64,000 bases of DNA. Origin: Roseiarcus sp963832305 (GTDB lineage Bacteria; Pseudomonadota; Alphaproteobacteria; Rhizobiales; Beijerinckiaceae). The stretch lies in the NCBI GenBank assembly GCA_963832305.1, contig CAWHTU010000008.1, forward strand, positions 62,001-126,000. Reading direction: 5' to 3'. Made by a program: the position numbers and the translations under genes. Every line of letters begins with the position of its first letter. The first letter of the stretch is position 1. Below the pieces are notes generated by a model. It was not told the origin of the DNA. It saw only the letters and a program-made list of their open reading frames with translations, and made no database searches. This document shows positions 11,638 to 19,162 of the stretch, in pieces.

Positions 11638-12408
11638 TTAGAATGGTTCTCCGACGAGAATTCGCTTGGTGTCGGACTCTATGCCGGTAAGGAAGGATTC
11701 GACTACTACAGAGAGATAATCGATCGCCTCAATGACCGGTTTCCCCCGGAGTCCATCAATGTCGCCGAACGATATATGAAAGGCGACATTGAGATCGTAG
11801 CGAGGCTCAACATTATCGACTGTGTTACTGATTACGATCTCGTTTTTTACCGGGTCCCAATATGGTCTAAGGATCGGCCCGTGTCCGGGGAGTTCGAGGG
11901 TATTAACGTCGATGTTATCGACGGACGCGCCAAAGCCAACAAGCGATCGATGCTTGTTACTGTTGGTGAGGTTTTTAATGGCCCAGAGCCTCTCATTCCC
12001 TCCCTTGTACGGCTGGAAAAATCCCATAACACCGAGAACCCGAGGGTGGACTTTCGTGGCCAGCCGGGAGATGGATTTTTCAAAATGAGACCGGGAGTCT
12101 CCAAAGACGAAATACACTTGGTCCAAGCTAGTGTCGGGAGTAAGGGCCGACACCGTGGCACACACCCCTTGATCCAAAGCGCCCCTCAAATTGTTGAGGG
12201 CATCGGCGGCGATAGGCCAAAGATTGGGGGGCAATTCGGCGGACAGCCTAACCTTTCTGGAATAGCGGCCGGTGTTCGGGTCGCGGTCTGTGAACTGGGT
12301 GTATGTATGGTTGTCGAAAAAGTCCTTTGCTCGTGTATTAAGTTCCTCTCGGTTTTCCCGAGCGCGATTCAGAAGCAGAAACGGACTGTCGAAGGGATCG
12401 AGATGCAT
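11638..12408 (-). CDS. IS passenger A: uncharacterised protein with NLRGALDQ and NSNKHR motifs
   Basis: A 256-residue protein of unknown function that ends about 27 bp inside the left inverted repeat, so it belongs to the element. From the ATG at 12408 it begins MHLDPFDSPFLLLNRA, a region rich in charged helices. Two signatures stand out: ALNNLRGALDQGV near residue 80 and LTNSNKHRSLV near residue 147. This pairing (LRxALD with N-x-x-KHR) recurs, as I recall it, in a broad family of uncharacterised bacterial proteins. The helical make-up with a conserved Arg and His would fit a HEPN-like nuclease, but that is speculation. There is no signal peptide or membrane segment. A longer start at 12489 gives an unlikely Arg/Ser leader that is antisense to passenger B. 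Confidence 0.75.
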   Translation of the reverse strand: MHLDPFDSPFLLLNRARENREELNTRAKDFFDNHTYTQFTDRDPNTGRYSRKVRLSAELPPNLWPIAADALNNLRGALDQGVCATVSALTPDTSLDQVYFVFGDSRSHFEKSISRLATKVHPRVLGVMGFFQPYKGGNERLWAIKNLTNSNKHRSLVGFGASVDNIDVNTLELPGHGPILRPYWDPVKNEIVISNTVDNVEPRYDLNVAFHISFGDIDGLRGKPVIEAIDYLSVVVESFLTGIESDTKRILVGEPF

Positions 12409-12604
12409 GGTCGCCAAGGAGAGCGAGGAATTGAGCGAAGAGGAAATCAAACGCCGCATGAGCGCGGCTGTTCGCCGCGCCCTTGCCACGCCTCATTCCC
12501 CAACTAGCGAGCTGGTTGGAAAAACGGAGCGTGCCAAGGTGCAGCGTGAGAGTCGAGAACTTAAAGGGCGTCGAGCAACGCCAAAAGGCGACGAAGATTC
12601 TTAA
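12407..12604 (+). CDS. IS passenger B: small charged protein, antitoxin-like
   Basis: A 65-residue protein starting MVAKESEELSEEEIKRR with a distinctive ALATPHSPTSELVGK core and a Lys/Arg/Glu-rich tail. Short proteins with an (E)xxxRRxxxxLATPH pattern are frequent in Rhizobiales mobile regions, often beside toxin-like genes. That is a recollection and not a proven assignment. Its ATG (12407-12409) overlaps the divergent passenger A ATG within one CATG. Its stop overlaps the transposase stop by four bases. The only Shine-Dalgarno candidate is a GAAGG 11 bp upstream. It could be a partner of passenger A. Confidence 0.55.
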   Translation: MVAKESEELSEEEIKRRMSAAVRRALATPHSPTSELVGKTERAKVQRESRELKGRRATPKGDEDS

Positions 12605-13560
12605 GCGCTCGGTTGTTGCGTTCTCGGGTTACGAGGACTGCGGTATATAAGGCGCTTACCGCGGGCTCCCTTGGCCGCGAGTATCGCCCGCTCCGTGTCC
12701 TCGACGCCAAGTTTTGAGCGGTTTGAAAAGCGGAAATCGAACTCAGAAAGGTAGCGGTGCAAGTGCTGCTCGCCACAGTGCTGGTAGACGCCGACCATGC
12801 CGCGTTTGAAGATTGAGAAATAGCCTTCAACCGTGTTCGTGGTCGTTTCGCCGCGCGCATATTCGCCCGAGCCGTGGTTGACTGCTTCGTGGGCCGCAAA
12901 CGCGTTGCCGGGCTGCTTGTAGAACTGCGCCTCGTCCGTGTTGAGTGTCGAATCTAGTACGACGTGCGCGCCCAGAACCTTCTTGATCGTCGGGATCGTC
13001 AAGTCCTCGACCTTGACGGAGACGGCGCGACCACCGCGCTCAACCATCGTGAGAACCTTGCGCTTGGTCCCGGTACCGCGTTGGCCCTGCCAGCCCTTGC
13101 CAGACACAAACACGTCTTCGGGCTTGCCGATATAGGTCTCGTCAACCTCGACCGTCTTGCCCTTACCGCCTAGCGGCTCGGGGTCGCGATCCGCCATCGC
13201 CTCGCGAACGCGGTGCGCCAAAAACCAAGCGGTGCGATAGGAGCCGAGCCCGAGTTCACGCATGAGCTGGTGAGCGGATACGCCTTTCTTTGACCCAGCC
13301 ATAAGGCGGAAGGCAAGCGCCCACTTGTGCAATGGGACGTGCGAGGACTCCATGACGGTTCCGACCGTCACTGAGAACTGCCCATCGCACGCACGGCACT
13401 TGTAGACGCCTGCGCGATGAGCTTCGCCCTTTAGGGCTGTCGCCTCGTTCACAACGCCGCAATGCGGGCAGACTGGACCGTTCGGCCAATGCAGCGCTTC
13501 GAAATAGGCGCGGGCCGCGTCCTCATTATGGAAAATCTGGTCAGTGAGATTGATAGACAT
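12601..13560 (-). CDS. IS1595-family transposase (ISXO2-like DDE)
   Basis: Moves the element by DDE chemistry. The 319 residues show an N-terminal zinc ribbon (CPHC near residue 32 and CRAC near 56), then VTVGTVMESSHVPLHKW, a helical DNA-binding section (GVSAHQLMRELGLGSYRTAWFLAHRVREAM), and the ISXO2-like catalytic core. In the core the first Asp is in VEVDETYIG, the second in LNTDEAQF, and the conserved tail is GETTTNTVEGYFSIFKRGMVGVY with a YLSEFDFRFSNR end. No frameshift or stop is visible, so it is likely active. It lies between perfect target duplications. The family call is firm. The subgroup is not settled, though ISNwi1-like is my impression. Confidence 0.93.
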   Translation of the reverse strand: MSINLTDQIFHNEDAARAYFEALHWPNGPVCPHCGVVNEATALKGEAHRAGVYKCRACDGQFSVTVGTVMESSHVPLHKWALAFRLMAGSKKGVSAHQLMRELGLGSYRTAWFLAHRVREAMADRDPEPLGGKGKTVEVDETYIGKPEDVFVSGKGWQGQRGTGTKRKVLTMVERGGRAVSVKVEDLTIPTIKKVLGAHVVLDSTLNTDEAQFYKQPGNAFAAHEAVNHGSGEYARGETTTNTVEGYFSIFKRGMVGVYQHCGEQHLHRYLSEFDFRFSNRSKLGVEDTERAILAAKGARGKRLIYRSPRNPRTQQPSA

Positions 13561-13577
13561 GGGCGGTTCCGTGAAGA

Positions 13578-13802
13578 TTACTTTGGATTGTGTCCCGGAG
13601 ACGGAGGATGAATTCCAGTTTGTTGTGAGGGGGATGCGTCATTTATTTTTCTGCCCAGTCTCCGAAACTCAGACAGGGGAATCTCAACAATCCATTCCTC
13701 AGTTTCATTCTCGATCTTTACGTATCCACAATCTGGCCTTTCGCCGTTCAAATAGCCGGTCGCAGACTGACCATATACAAAATGTTGCTTTCGAATCTTC
13801 AC
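13578..13802 (-). CDS. Small hypothetical protein inside the IS, upstream of the transposase
   Basis: A 74-residue frame ending 17 bp before the transposase start and on its strand. The sequence MKIRKQHFVYGQSATGYLNG with ENETEEWIVEIPLSEF has a balanced composition unlike the Arg/Ser-rich shadows elsewhere, and looks like a small beta-rich protein. It lies about 40 bp inside the right inverted repeat, so it is carried by the element. I recognise no family. It could be a co-transcribed accessory gene or only an untranslated leader frame. Confidence 0.45.
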   Translation of the reverse strand: MKIRKQHFVYGQSATGYLNGERPDCGYVKIENETEEWIVEIPLSEFRRLGRKINDASPSQQTGIHPPSPGHNPK

Positions 13803-13842
13803 TGGACGCCTCCAAGGGTAGGAACACTACCCGAACGTCTGG

Positions 13843-13866
13843 CGGTTTGTCAAGTGCATAATGCCC
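13843..13866 (-). repeat. Terminal inverted repeat, right end of IS
   Basis: The complement reads GG, GCATTATGCAC, four variable bases, CAAACCG, matching the left end at 18 of the 20 or so core positions outside the variable bases. Confidence 0.85.
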
Positions 13867-13874
13867 ATTTTTGT
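13867..13874. repeat. Target-site duplication, right copy (ATTTTTGT)
   Basis: Identical to 11580-11587. The following TC completes the second GTTC half of the original SOS box. Confidence 0.9.
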
Positions 13875-14070
13875 TCCACGACTTGATTTGTCGGCATCAA
13901 AGTTAAGGGCTTCAATTTCTCGCATTTACGGACTCGCCGGAGCGCCTCCGAGTCTGGGTCGCCATGGGCGCGCCGACGTGACGCTTCGTGATTCCTCGCC
14001 GATCGTCTCCGGCTCCGCGCTTTCCGCTCCGCTTCATGCTAGATGAGCGCGTTCTGAAAGTGGACCCGTC

Positions 14071-14493
14071 ATGATTTGGGGAACGTTCGCGCTTATCTTC
14101 GCTACCGCCTTCACCGGCGCCTCGTTCTACGTCAACTGGGTCGAGCAGCCTGCGCGGCTCAAGCTCGAGGATGACGCGCTGCTCAGCGAATGGGGGCCAA
14201 GCGACAGCCGGGGGATCGCGCTTCTCGCGGCTTATGCGCTCCTGGCGGCGATCGCCGGCTTCTTCGCCTATTTCGAATCGCAGGACGTGCGGTGGGCGTT
14301 CGGCGCGCTGGTCATCATCCTGAGCTGGCCCTACGCGTTTTTTCTCATGACGCCGCTTGACAACCAGATCCGGGGGCTGCGCGGCTCCGACGTCGCCGCG
14401 GCGCGGGCTCTCGTTCGCCAATGGGGCCTCGTCGAATCCGGCCTTACGGGACTCGGGCTGGCGGCGGTTGCCCTGTTCGCATGGGTGATTTGA
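14071..14493 (+). CDS. DUF1772-type small membrane protein
   Basis: A 140-residue integral membrane protein with about four hydrophobic segments: residues 1-22, 47-66, 72-92 and 118-140. The loop PLDNQIRGLRG after the third segment and the early NWVEQPARLKL match the DUF1772 (anthrone oxygenase-like) pattern, where a conserved Asn follows the third helix. The biochemical role is unknown in most bacteria. It lies just beyond the IS and before the intact original recA-side flank. It ends 71 bp before cobS and may be co-transcribed with it. Confidence 0.75.
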   Translation: MIWGTFALIFATAFTGASFYVNWVEQPARLKLEDDALLSEWGPSDSRGIALLAAYALLAAIAGFFAYFESQDVRWAFGALVIILSWPYAFFLMTPLDNQIRGLRGSDVAAARALVRQWGLVESGLTGLGLAAVALFAWVI

Positions 14494-14564
14494 GCGGCGG
14501 CGCTGATGTCCCCTCTCCTCTCGCCGCCCGAGCAGCATCGATCGATCCGAGACGAGCCTCGAAC

Positions 14565-15362
14565 ATGACCGGTCGAGATCCGTCGCGCCGCTTTGCTCCC
14601 GCCGCGCGCGACATCGGCGACGCGCTTGGCTTTTTCACGCGCATGCCCGTCAGCGCCAGCGCGCCGCTCGATATCAACCGCCTCGCTTGGGCGACGCCAC
14701 TCGCAGGCACCGCAGTCGGTCTTGTCGGCGCGCTGGCGCTGGCGCTGACCGGGCTCATCGGCCTGCCGCATCTCATTCGCGCCAGCCTGGCGACAGCCGT
14801 CCTCGTCGCCGCGACCGGCGCTCTGCACGAGGATGGTCTCGCCGACGTGGCCGACGGCTTCGGCGGCGGGGCCACGCGGGCGATGAAGCTCGACATCATG
14901 CACGACAGCCGCATCGGCGCCTATGGCGCCATCGCGCTGACGCTCGCCCTCATCCTGCGCGTCGGCGCGCTCACCGCGGCGCTCGACGACGGCTTCTGGC
15001 GCGCCTCTGCGAGCCTGATAGCCGCCGCCGCGCTCTCGCGCGCCGGCGCGCTGACGCCGCTCGCATTCCTTGGCTCCGCGCGCGCCGACGGCGCAGGCGC
15101 CGCGGCTGGCCGCCTCGAGCCCGACGCGCTCGCCGCCGCGTGGGGCTTGGCGTTGGTGATCGCTCTCGCGCTCGGCCTCATTTCGCTCGGACTGGCGCAC
15201 GCCGTCGTTGCGGCATTGGCGAGCGGCGCAGGCGCCTGGGTCGTTGTCGCGCTGGCCCGGCGCGCGATCGGCGGCCAGACCGGCGACGTCGCCGGAGCGG
15301 CGCAGCAATTGTCCGAGATCGCGGCGTGGTGCGGCCTTCTCATCGGCCACGCGGCCCCCTAA
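14565..15362 (+). CDS. cobS: Adenosylcobinamide-GDP ribazoletransferase (cobalamin synthase)
   Basis: Joins adenosylcobinamide-GDP and alpha-ribazole to make adenosylcobalamin (phosphate) at the inner membrane. The 265-residue protein has the hallmark ALGFFTRMPVS start, the HEDGLADVADGFGGG metal-binding motif, MHDSRIGAYGAIAL, and several hydrophobic helices. The ATG at 14565 gives the usual N-terminus. A longer frame to 14421 overlaps DUF1772 and is not credible. The product is the cofactor of the methylmalonyl-CoA mutase encoded at the end of the window. No other cob genes and no cobalamin riboswitch are seen next to it. Confidence 0.93.
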   Translation: MTGRDPSRRFAPAARDIGDALGFFTRMPVSASAPLDINRLAWATPLAGTAVGLVGALALALTGLIGLPHLIRASLATAVLVAATGALHEDGLADVADGFGGGATRAMKLDIMHDSRIGAYGAIALTLALILRVGALTAALDDGFWRASASLIAAAALSRAGALTPLAFLGSARADGAGAAAGRLEPDALAAAWGLALVIALALGLISLGLAHAVVAALASGAGAWVVVALARRAIGGQTGDVAGAAQQLSEIAAWCGLLIGHAAP

Positions 15363-15371
15363 GTGAGGGCC

Positions 15372-15599
15372 ATGCCGGCCCCTGCTCGATCGACCCCTTG
15401 TATCCAAGTCTGCGTCATCGATCCCCTCTCCGCGTTGTGCATCGGCTGCGGGCGGACGGTTGGGGAAATCGCCGCTTGGACGACGATGAGCGAGGCTGAC
15501 TGCTTGGCCGTCATGGCGGAGCTCGGCGAGCGCTTGGCCCAGGCGCGATCGCGCGCAGCGCGCGGCGGCGGTCTTGCGGCGCGCCGCCGGGTCCGCTGA
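15372..15599 (+). CDS. DUF1289 domain protein (Fe-S type small protein)
   Basis: A 75-residue protein with the DUF1289 pattern: STPCIQVCVIDPLSALCIGCGRTVGEIAAW, which carries the four cysteines C-x3-C and C-x2-C thought to bind a metal or Fe-S centre. The start is ATG 15372, or GTG 15363 directly after the cobS stop. The stop overlaps the ATG of the aspartic protease, which implies coupled translation. Function is unknown. Arg-rich C-terminus. Confidence 0.8.
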   Translation: MPAPARSTPCIQVCVIDPLSALCIGCGRTVGEIAAWTTMSEADCLAVMAELGERLAQARSRAARGGGLAARRRVR

Positions 15600-16294
15600 T
15601 GCGCTTCATTCTCCCCGTTGCGATTCTGGCGGCGGCGCTGGCTGCGCTGCTCATGGCCCCGCCGCAGTCGACCCTGCTCGGGCTCGACCATCAAAGCTTC
15701 GCCAGCGCTGCGATCGGCGCGGCCGTGTTGTCGTGGCTACTCCTTTCGGGCCTGCGTTCGGCGCAGCCGAGCGACGTCGCCCGCATCGCGAGCGCGGCCG
15801 CGATCTGGGTGGCGCTCTTGCTCGCGCTGACCGGCGTCTACGCCTATCGCTACGAGGCTTCCGACATCGCCGGGCGCATTGCCGGCGAGCTTTTTCCGTC
15901 CGAGCCCGAGGTCGGCAGCGGCGGCGAAGTGATCGTCAACCAGCGGCTCGGCGGCGAATTCGCGATTGCCGGGCGGGTCAACGGCGCGCGCGTGATCTTC
16001 CTGTTCGACACTGGCGCTTCCGCCGTGGTGCTCACCGCCGCCGACGCGCGGCGCGCCGGGATCAACACCGCCGGACTTGAATATGACGCGCCGGTCTCGA
16101 CCGCCAACGGAGCGGCGCTGGCCGCCGAGGTCCGTCTCGACCGAGTCGCCGTCGGGCCGATCGTGATGCGCAATGTCGCGGCCCTGGTCGCCCGCCCCGG
16201 GGCGCTGGACGAGAGCCTGCTCGGCATGAGCTTTCTCGGCAGGCTCAAGAGCTACGCGGTCGAGCGCGGGCGGCTCGTACTGACGGCCCGATGA
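15599..16294 (+). CDS. Membrane-anchored retropepsin-like aspartic protease (TIGR02281-type)
   Basis: A 231-residue protein with three N-terminal hydrophobic helices (residues 1-20, 36-52 and 65-82), then a periplasmic clan AA aspartic protease domain. The catalytic motif is VIFLFDTGASAVVLT near residue 138, followed by VSTANGAALAAEVRLDRVAVG and the LLGMSFLGRLKSY turn typical of retropepsin-like folds. A single DTG motif implies homodimer action. Such genes are common in Rhizobiales after DUF1289 genes. Substrates are unknown. The start overlaps the DUF1289 stop. Confidence 0.82.
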   Translation: MRFILPVAILAAALAALLMAPPQSTLLGLDHQSFASAAIGAAVLSWLLLSGLRSAQPSDVARIASAAAIWVALLLALTGVYAYRYEASDIAGRIAGELFPSEPEVGSGGEVIVNQRLGGEFAIAGRVNGARVIFLFDTGASAVVLTAADARRAGINTAGLEYDAPVSTANGAALAAEVRLDRVAVGPIVMRNVAALVARPGALDESLLGMSFLGRLKSYAVERGRLVLTAR

Positions 16295-16362
16295 CGCAAA
16301 GAGGGGGATGTGCGTCGCCCCCGCCATCGTCCCTATGTATCGAGGCATCATCTAAAGGCGGC

Positions 16363-17130
16363 TTAGCCGCCACCCTCAAGGACGAAGCGTCGGTCCAGCG
16401 GCTGGATTGGCCGTGCGTCCATTGGAAACACCGCGCCGTAGCGCTCAATCTGCTCCGGCGATGCTTCGATCGACGCGCGGAACACCACCCAATTCACTGT
16501 CTCCGGGCAAGGCGGGGTGGTCACGGAGCCCTCGTACTCGAAGTACGACGGGTCTGCCGGAAACAGGGTCCTTGGGTCGACGGTGACGCCGGCAACCGCA
16601 ATATCCGGCCCCGGCTGCGATTCCATCGCCGCCACGACCGCCCCGAGCGCCGGGTTAGCCGCGCCGCGCGTGATGAACACGCCAAGCGCACATAACGACC
16701 CGTCGGCCGACTTGTTCACAAAATGTGCCTCCATGTCGAAGCGCTCGCCGTCGAGCAAATGCTCGCTCGGATGATGGAAGTGAAACTGCAGCAGCTGATA
16801 ATTGACGCCGGCCAGGTTCACCTGGTTGCCGGGCGGCACATTGATTTGGATGTAGTGCCCTGTGTTCCAGACGCGCAGCGGCACTTTTTGGTAATCAATG
16901 CCGATAGGCCTCAATGAGGCTTTGACCGCGCCGGTTAGATTGATTGGCGATTGTTGCGTTCCGATCTCGCAAGTGCGGAAATCGGCTTCCAGATCGCCCC
17001 AATGCTCGGGTCCGCTCGCCCCTTCGTAGCCCCAATGCGGCGCGTCGGCGGCGAAGGCTCTGGCGCAGAGCGGGCAGGCAAGCGCGGCGGCGAGACCGAA
17101 CATACTACGGCGCGTCAGCGGAGTGGACAT
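16363..17130 (-). CDS. Periplasmic alpha-type carbonic anhydrase
   Basis: Interconverts CO2 and bicarbonate. The 255 residues begin with MSTPLTRRSMFGLAAALACP, a twin-arginine-like signal with a short hydrophobic core that ends near AFA. The mature domain begins HWGYEGASGPEHWGDL and carries the alpha-class zinc histidines His117 and His119 in LLQFHFHHPSEHLL and His136 in MEAHFVNK, plus the C-terminal SVTTPPCPETVNWVVF. Alpha-class enzymes are exported in bacteria. There is no obvious operon partner: it is convergent with the protease gene. Confidence 0.93.
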   Translation of the reverse strand: MSTPLTRRSMFGLAAALACPLCARAFAADAPHWGYEGASGPEHWGDLEADFRTCEIGTQQSPINLTGAVKASLRPIGIDYQKVPLRVWNTGHYIQINVPPGNQVNLAGVNYQLLQFHFHHPSEHLLDGERFDMEAHFVNKSADGSLCALGVFITRGAANPALGAVVAAMESQPGPDIAVAGVTVDPRTLFPADPSYFEYEGSVTTPPCPETVNWVVFRASIEASPEQIERYGAVFPMDARPIQPLDRRFVLEGGG

Positions 17131-17841
17131 CGCTCGCCCTCCTCGATTAGCCCAACGGTTGCAGCCGCCGGGGATACAAGCGCCTTTGACAAATGCCGAA
17201 ATTTCGACGGAACTGCGGCCACGCCATGGGCGGCCACGCGCAACTCTTTGGTGGCTTTTATTCCTCTGCAGACGCGCGTCTAGGGCCTTATGGTGGATTC
17301 ACGCTGGATAGCATCCGCGATCCGCTCATAGAGATCCACTAAATCCCCGTCTCTTGTCCGCGTGTTGTCATGTCGTCATGTCCATATTGCGCCATGCTCG
17401 CAAGGAAGTTGTCGTTGCTCAACGGCCCTAGCGGGTATCTCCGCCGACATAGCGCCGCGGCTCGGAAAGGCCCAGTTGGAGCACCGCCGAGTCGTCCCTG
17501 CGCAACCAGCTGACGTATGACCGCTAGTGCGGCCAACGGCTCGCCGGCCGCCCTGTCTACTCCCAACGCGGGCGACGTGCTGGCCGCTGCATCAGCATCA
17601 GGCGCGCAAACCGCGGATCGGGCTCGTCCCCGAACCTAGAACCAGATATTGGGTCGCCGGTGGAACACCGTCGGAGAATGTCCGCTCTTTGCGCCTTCCG
17701 GCCGTACGTCGTGCCGGCCTCGAATGATCGCTACCCCCCATTCCTGCCGTCCTGCGAAAGGTTACAACGCGCCAGGCTGGCCGTCTTCTGACGCCAATTG
17801 AGTTTTGACCCGGCATGGTGGTGGGCGCGCTGCCGCAGCTG
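17131..17841. other. 711-bp gap without a supportable gene
   Basis: No frame here has convincing composition. The minus strand at about 17280-17375 translates to a short, natural-looking stretch (DLVDLYERIADAIQRES) with no start, possibly the relic of a gene tail. No tRNA, inverted-repeat terminus or other element could be established. Confidence 0.4.
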
Positions 17842-18945
17842 CTACTCGGCCGCCTGTAGGCGTTCGAAAGACGAGCGTCCTTCTGGACGCCCTGCGGCGG
17901 GGGCAAAGCTTCGATCCACCCAGGCGACGGCCCGGCGCAGCACATCGAGCCCGGCGCCGGTCCGCACTCCTTCGCTCGCCAGCGTCCGCCGATAAGCCCG
18001 CGCCCCTGCCCGGCCAGCGAACAGGCCGTGGAGATGCCGGGTGTAGTCGTGCAAGCGCTCGCCCCGCTCAAGCCCGCGCGCGATCGCGGGCATGAAGGCT
18101 TCAATCACCTCGAACGCGTCGGCGGCCGGCGCCTCTTCGCCGAACAGCTCAGGATCGACGCCGATCAGGATCTCGGGCGTCTGATAGGCGGCGCGCCCAA
18201 CCATAACCCCGTCGACATGCCGAAGCTCGGCGCGCGCCGATGTGAGATCGGCGACGCCGCCGTTGAGGATGATCGGCCAGTCGGGATGGGCGCGCTTCAA
18301 CGCATGCACCAGCGGATAGTCGAGCGGCGGAATCGTACGGTTATCCTTGGGGCTCAACCCGTCGAGCCAGGCTTTGCGCGCGTGGACGATGAGCGCCGCC
18401 GCGCCGGCCGACTTCACCGCTTCGGCGAAGGCGCCGAGCGCCTCTCGCGACTCCTGCTCATCGACGCCGATGCGACATTTCACGGTCACCGGAACGTCGG
18501 CCGCCGCGGCCATCGCCGCGACGCAGTCGGCGACCAGCCTCGGCTCGCGCATTAGGCAGGCCCCGAACCGGCCGCTTTGCACCCGGTCGGACGGGCAGCC
18601 GCAATTGAGATTGATTTCGTCATAGCCGAACCCAGCCCCGATCCGAGCCGCCTCGGCGAGACGCGCAGGATTTGCGCCGCCAAGCTGGAGCGCGACCGGA
18701 TGCTCGCTGGGCTCGAAGCCGATCAGGCGCTCGCACGGCCCGAACACGACCGCGTCCGCCGTCACCATCTCGGTGTAGAGCCGCGCCCGGCGCGTGAGGA
18801 GGCGATGGAACGCCCGGCAGCGCCGGTCGGTCCAGTCCATCATAGGAGCCACGGAAAATCTAAAGTCTTGAATCGGAGCCCCTTTTCTGCGGTCCCAACT
18901 CGTTCGGCCGGGCCGTGCGCACTCTTTCCAGCGCCGCGACGCCAC
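17842..18945 (-). CDS. dusA: tRNA-dihydrouridine synthase A
   Basis: FMN enzyme that reduces U20/U20a in the tRNA D-loop. The conserved region opens RFSVAPMMDWTDRRCRAFHRLL. It has LYTEMVTADAV, HPVALQLGGANP, the catalytic cysteine block YDEINLNCGCPSDRVQSGRFGACLM, VTVKCRIGVD, the NADPH/FMN segment LIVHARKAWLDGLSPKDNR, and NGGVADL with VDGVMVGRAAYQTPEIL. The start is uncertain. GTG 18945 gives about 28 residues before RFSVAP, as in E. coli DusA. ATG 19041 would add an atypical Arg/Pro leader, and ATG 18843 is too late. The gene is divergent from the ThDP enzyme. Confidence 0.9.
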   Translation of the reverse strand: MASRRWKECARPGRTSWDRRKGAPIQDFRFSVAPMMDWTDRRCRAFHRLLTRRARLYTEMVTADAVVFGPCERLIGFEPSEHPVALQLGGANPARLAEAARIGAGFGYDEINLNCGCPSDRVQSGRFGACLMREPRLVADCVAAMAAAADVPVTVKCRIGVDEQESREALGAFAEAVKSAGAAALIVHARKAWLDGLSPKDNRTIPPLDYPLVHALKRAHPDWPIILNGGVADLTSARAELRHVDGVMVGRAAYQTPEILIGVDPELFGEEAPAADAFEVIEAFMPAIARGLERGERLHDYTRHLHGLFAGRAGARAYRRTLASEGVRTGAGLDVLRRAVAWVDRSFAPAAGRPEGRSSFERLQAAE

Positions 18946-19162
18946 GTCAAGGAGACGTTTCTTCGGCGCGATGATCAAACAACTCCCTCCGGCTCGGACT
19001 GATCGAGCGGCGGGCGTCCGAGGAGGACGGCAGGCGCGCATAGTCGCAGGCTCGAAAGATCGTCGGCGACGCGAGGCCGCAATTTATGGAATTGTCGCGG
19101 ACGATCGCCAAAGCGCTCGGATGACGCGCGCGGCGAGCGTCAGCGCCCGGAGAGACAAACGG

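Larger units (their letters stand above)
11588..13866 (-). mobile_element. Complete IS1595-family insertion sequence with passenger genes (2279 bp)
   Basis: The boundaries come from the sequence itself. Imperfect terminal inverted repeats sit at 11588-11611 and 13843-13866, and identical 8-bp direct repeats flank them. Inside are the transposase (12601-13560, minus), a small ORF upstream of it, and a divergent pair of non-transposase genes at 11638-12604. The interior is visibly less GC-rich than its neighbours, a sign of recent arrival. The IS1595 family is known to include members with passenger genes. Its transposase and its left-hand passenger both read toward recA, so read-through could affect recA. 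The exact match of both target copies suggests the insertion is young. Confidence 0.88.

Noticed and set aside
17280..17375. Short natural-looking translation DLVDLYERIADAIQRES on the minus strand
   Set aside because: No start codon and only about 31 residues; could be a gene relic but too short to call.
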